In this document: piece by piece, positions 6,918 to 7,613 of the stretch | Numbering within the stretch: position 1 is the stretch's first letter | Layout: the number at the start of each line of letters is the position of its first letter | Assembly (NCBI GenBank): GCA_020024915.1 | Contig: JAHHSZ010000074.1 | Span: forward strand, 1 to 7,613 | DNA length: 7,613 nt | Reading direction: 5' to 3' | Source: Fusobacterium sp. | Lineage (GTDB): Bacteria; Fusobacteriota; Fusobacteriia; Fusobacteriales; Fusobacteriaceae | The notes under the pieces: generated by a model | Database searches by the model: none | What the model saw: the letters and a program-made list of their open reading frames with translations, nothing else | Told to the model about the DNA's origin: nothing | Position numbers and translations under genes: made by a program

Positions 6918-6941
6918 ATTTAGAAAAAAATTAGTAATTTG

Positions 6942-6947
6942 AGGAGG
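6942..6947 (+). promoter_or_regulatory. rubrerythrin ribosome binding site
   Basis: AGGAGG sits 6 nt before the ATG at 6954. A longer reading from the TTG at 6939 would place this site inside the coding region, so the ATG is chosen. Confidence 0.9.
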
Positions 6948-6953
6948 TTAACT

Positions 6954-7493
6954 ATGGAATTAAAAGGAAGTAAAACTGAAAAAAACTTAATGAGTGCATT
7001 TGCTGGAGAGTCGGAGGCGAGAAATAAATATACTTATTATGCTTCTAAAGCTAAAAAAGATGGATATGAGCAAATATCTAAGATATTTGAAGAGACTGCA
7101 AACAATGAGAAAGAGCATGCTAAATTATGGTTTAAACTACTAAAAGGTGGAGAAGTCCCTTCAACAATAGATAATCTTTTAGATGCCTCAAATGGTGAGA
7201 ATTATGAGTGGACAGATATGTATGCAACTTTTGCTAAAGAGGCTAGAGAAGAGGGATTCCATGATATAGCTAGAGCTTTTGAAGGTGTTGCAAAAATAGA
7301 AAAAAGACATGAAGCTAGATACAGAAAACTATTAGAAAATATAAAAGAGAATATGGTATTTGAAAGAGATGAAGAGGTAGCTTGGGAGTGTATGAACTGT
7401 GGACATATTCACTATGGTAAAAAAGCCCCAAACCTATGCCCAGTATGTAAACACCCTGGAGCATACTTCATGATTGAACCTAAAAACTTCTAA
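6954..7493 (+). CDS. rbr: Rubrerythrin (diiron peroxidase with rubredoxin-like domain)
   Basis: Rubrerythrin reduces hydrogen peroxide to water in the cytoplasm of anaerobes, taking electrons from NAD(P)H through rubredoxin or its reductase (family knowledge). The 179-residue protein has the classic order: a ferritin-like four-helix domain first (about 1-135), then a rubredoxin-like domain (about 140-179). By alignment with Desulfovibrio rubrerythrin the diiron ligands are E19 (AFAGESEARNKY), E52 and H55 (NEKEH), E82 and E85 (GENYE), and E116 and H119 (EKRH), all present. The [Fe(SCys)4] site is C146/C149 (CMNCG) and C162/C165 (CPVC). Domain order marks it as classical rather than the reversed form. 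Start at ATG 6954 with AGGAGG 6 nt upstream and the expected MELKGSKTEKN N-terminus. It appears monocistronic, with its own promoter, a PerR-like operator and a terminator. Confidence 0.97.
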   Translation: MELKGSKTEKNLMSAFAGESEARNKYTYYASKAKKDGYEQISKIFEETANNEKEHAKLWFKLLKGGEVPSTIDNLLDASNGENYEWTDMYATFAKEAREEGFHDIARAFEGVAKIEKRHEARYRKLLENIKENMVFERDEEVAWECMNCGHIHYGKKAPNLCPVCKHPGAYFMIEPKNF

Positions 7494-7505
7494 TTAGATT
7501 GTTAT

Positions 7506-7537
7506 AAACCTGTGAACATATGTTTGCAGGTTTTTTT
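7506..7537 (+). terminator. intrinsic terminator of rubrerythrin
   Basis: AAACCTG (7506-7512) pairs with CAGGTTT (7527-7533). The stem continues inward through two G-U pairs and AACA/TGTT to a tiny loop, giving a near-continuous stem of about 12 bp. It is followed by a T run (7531-7537). It begins 12 nt after the rubrerythrin stop. Confidence 0.9.
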
Positions 7538-7542
7538 ATATG

Positions 7543-7567
7543 AAAAAGTGGAGAATCATATCTCCAC
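7543..7567 (-). terminator. intrinsic terminator for a convergent minus-strand gene
   Basis: GTGGAGA (7548-7554) pairs with TCTCCAC (7561-7567) around a 6-nt loop. Read on the minus strand the hairpin is followed by TTTTT (7547-7543), so it terminates leftward transcription entering from beyond the right edge. It is tail-to-tail with the rubrerythrin terminator, 5 nt away. Confidence 0.75.
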
Positions 7568-7570
7568 AAA

Positions 7571-7613
7571 TCACACATTACTTATTACTTTCTTTCCATC
7601 AAATACATAGCCT
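7571..7613 (-). CDS. possible 3' end of a convergent gene (partial)
   Basis: The minus-oriented hairpin at 7543-7567 implies a gene ending just to its right. One minus-strand frame is open from the window edge to TGA at 7571-7573 and would encode a tail ending GYVFDGKKVISNV. Another frame ends at TAA 7585-7587 with tail AMYLMERK. The second stop is TAA, as in every complete gene here, and lies at a more usual distance from the hairpin, so the true frame is undecided. Too little is present to name a product. Confidence 0.3.
   Translation of the reverse strand, partial: GYVFDGKKVISNV

Noticed and set aside
6916..6941. Short inverted repeat CAAATT/AATTTG in the rubrerythrin leader as a riboswitch or attenuator
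   Set aside because: Only 6 A/T-rich pairs with a long loop and no T run. It is too weak to call a regulatory RNA.
6939..6953. TTG start extending rubrerythrin by 5 residues
   Set aside because: The extension would translate the AGGAGG ribosome site itself. The ATG at 6954 gives the family N-terminus.

Overview
The window is very AT-rich (about 30% G+C by eye) and densely packed. Arginine is mostly AGA, A/T-ending codons dominate, Shine-Dalgarno sites are strong, and all five complete genes end in TAA. Gene content and style suggest an anaerobic or microaerophilic bacterium of the Fusobacteriota (Fusobacterium or Cetobacterium-like). This is inferred from composition and protein style; a low-GC Firmicute is the main alternative. 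No mobile element, tRNA, rRNA or CRISPR array was seen.

Layout. The left third, on the minus strand, is a two-gene operon: mutL (481-2304), then rlmH (2-469). Both start with TTG, and the ribosome binding site of rlmH overlaps the mutL stop codon. A 143-bp intergenic region (2305-2447) carries two diverging sigma70-type promoters, each with a 17-nt spacer. To the right on the plus strand is a second two-gene operon: an exported TPR protein with an SLT-like C-terminal domain (2448-4286), then a long recJ (4302-6863) after a 15-nt gap. A separate strong promoter with a PerR-box-like palindrome at its predicted start site drives rubrerythrin (6954-7493). That gene ends at a clear intrinsic terminator. 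A second hairpin, oriented for the minus strand, and the last few codons of a possible convergent gene close the window.

Function. The centre pairs two genome-maintenance enzymes across one divergent promoter region. MutL carries all the motifs of the nicking (endonuclease) type. RecJ is the 5'-3' single-strand exonuclease that can extend such nicks. Their joint use in mismatch repair here is inference. RlmH modifies 23S rRNA, and rubrerythrin removes peroxide in anaerobes.

The points most worth following are: (1) an SLT-like domain that has lost the catalytic Glu at its aligned position while keeping the surrounding fold motifs; (2) a roughly 290-residue RecJ extension that resembles a helicase P-loop domain with its Walker lysine missing; (3) the PerR-like operator on rubrerythrin; and (4) a 23-bp exact repeat shared by mutL and the TPR gene. 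I found no evidence for a wholly new multi-gene system.
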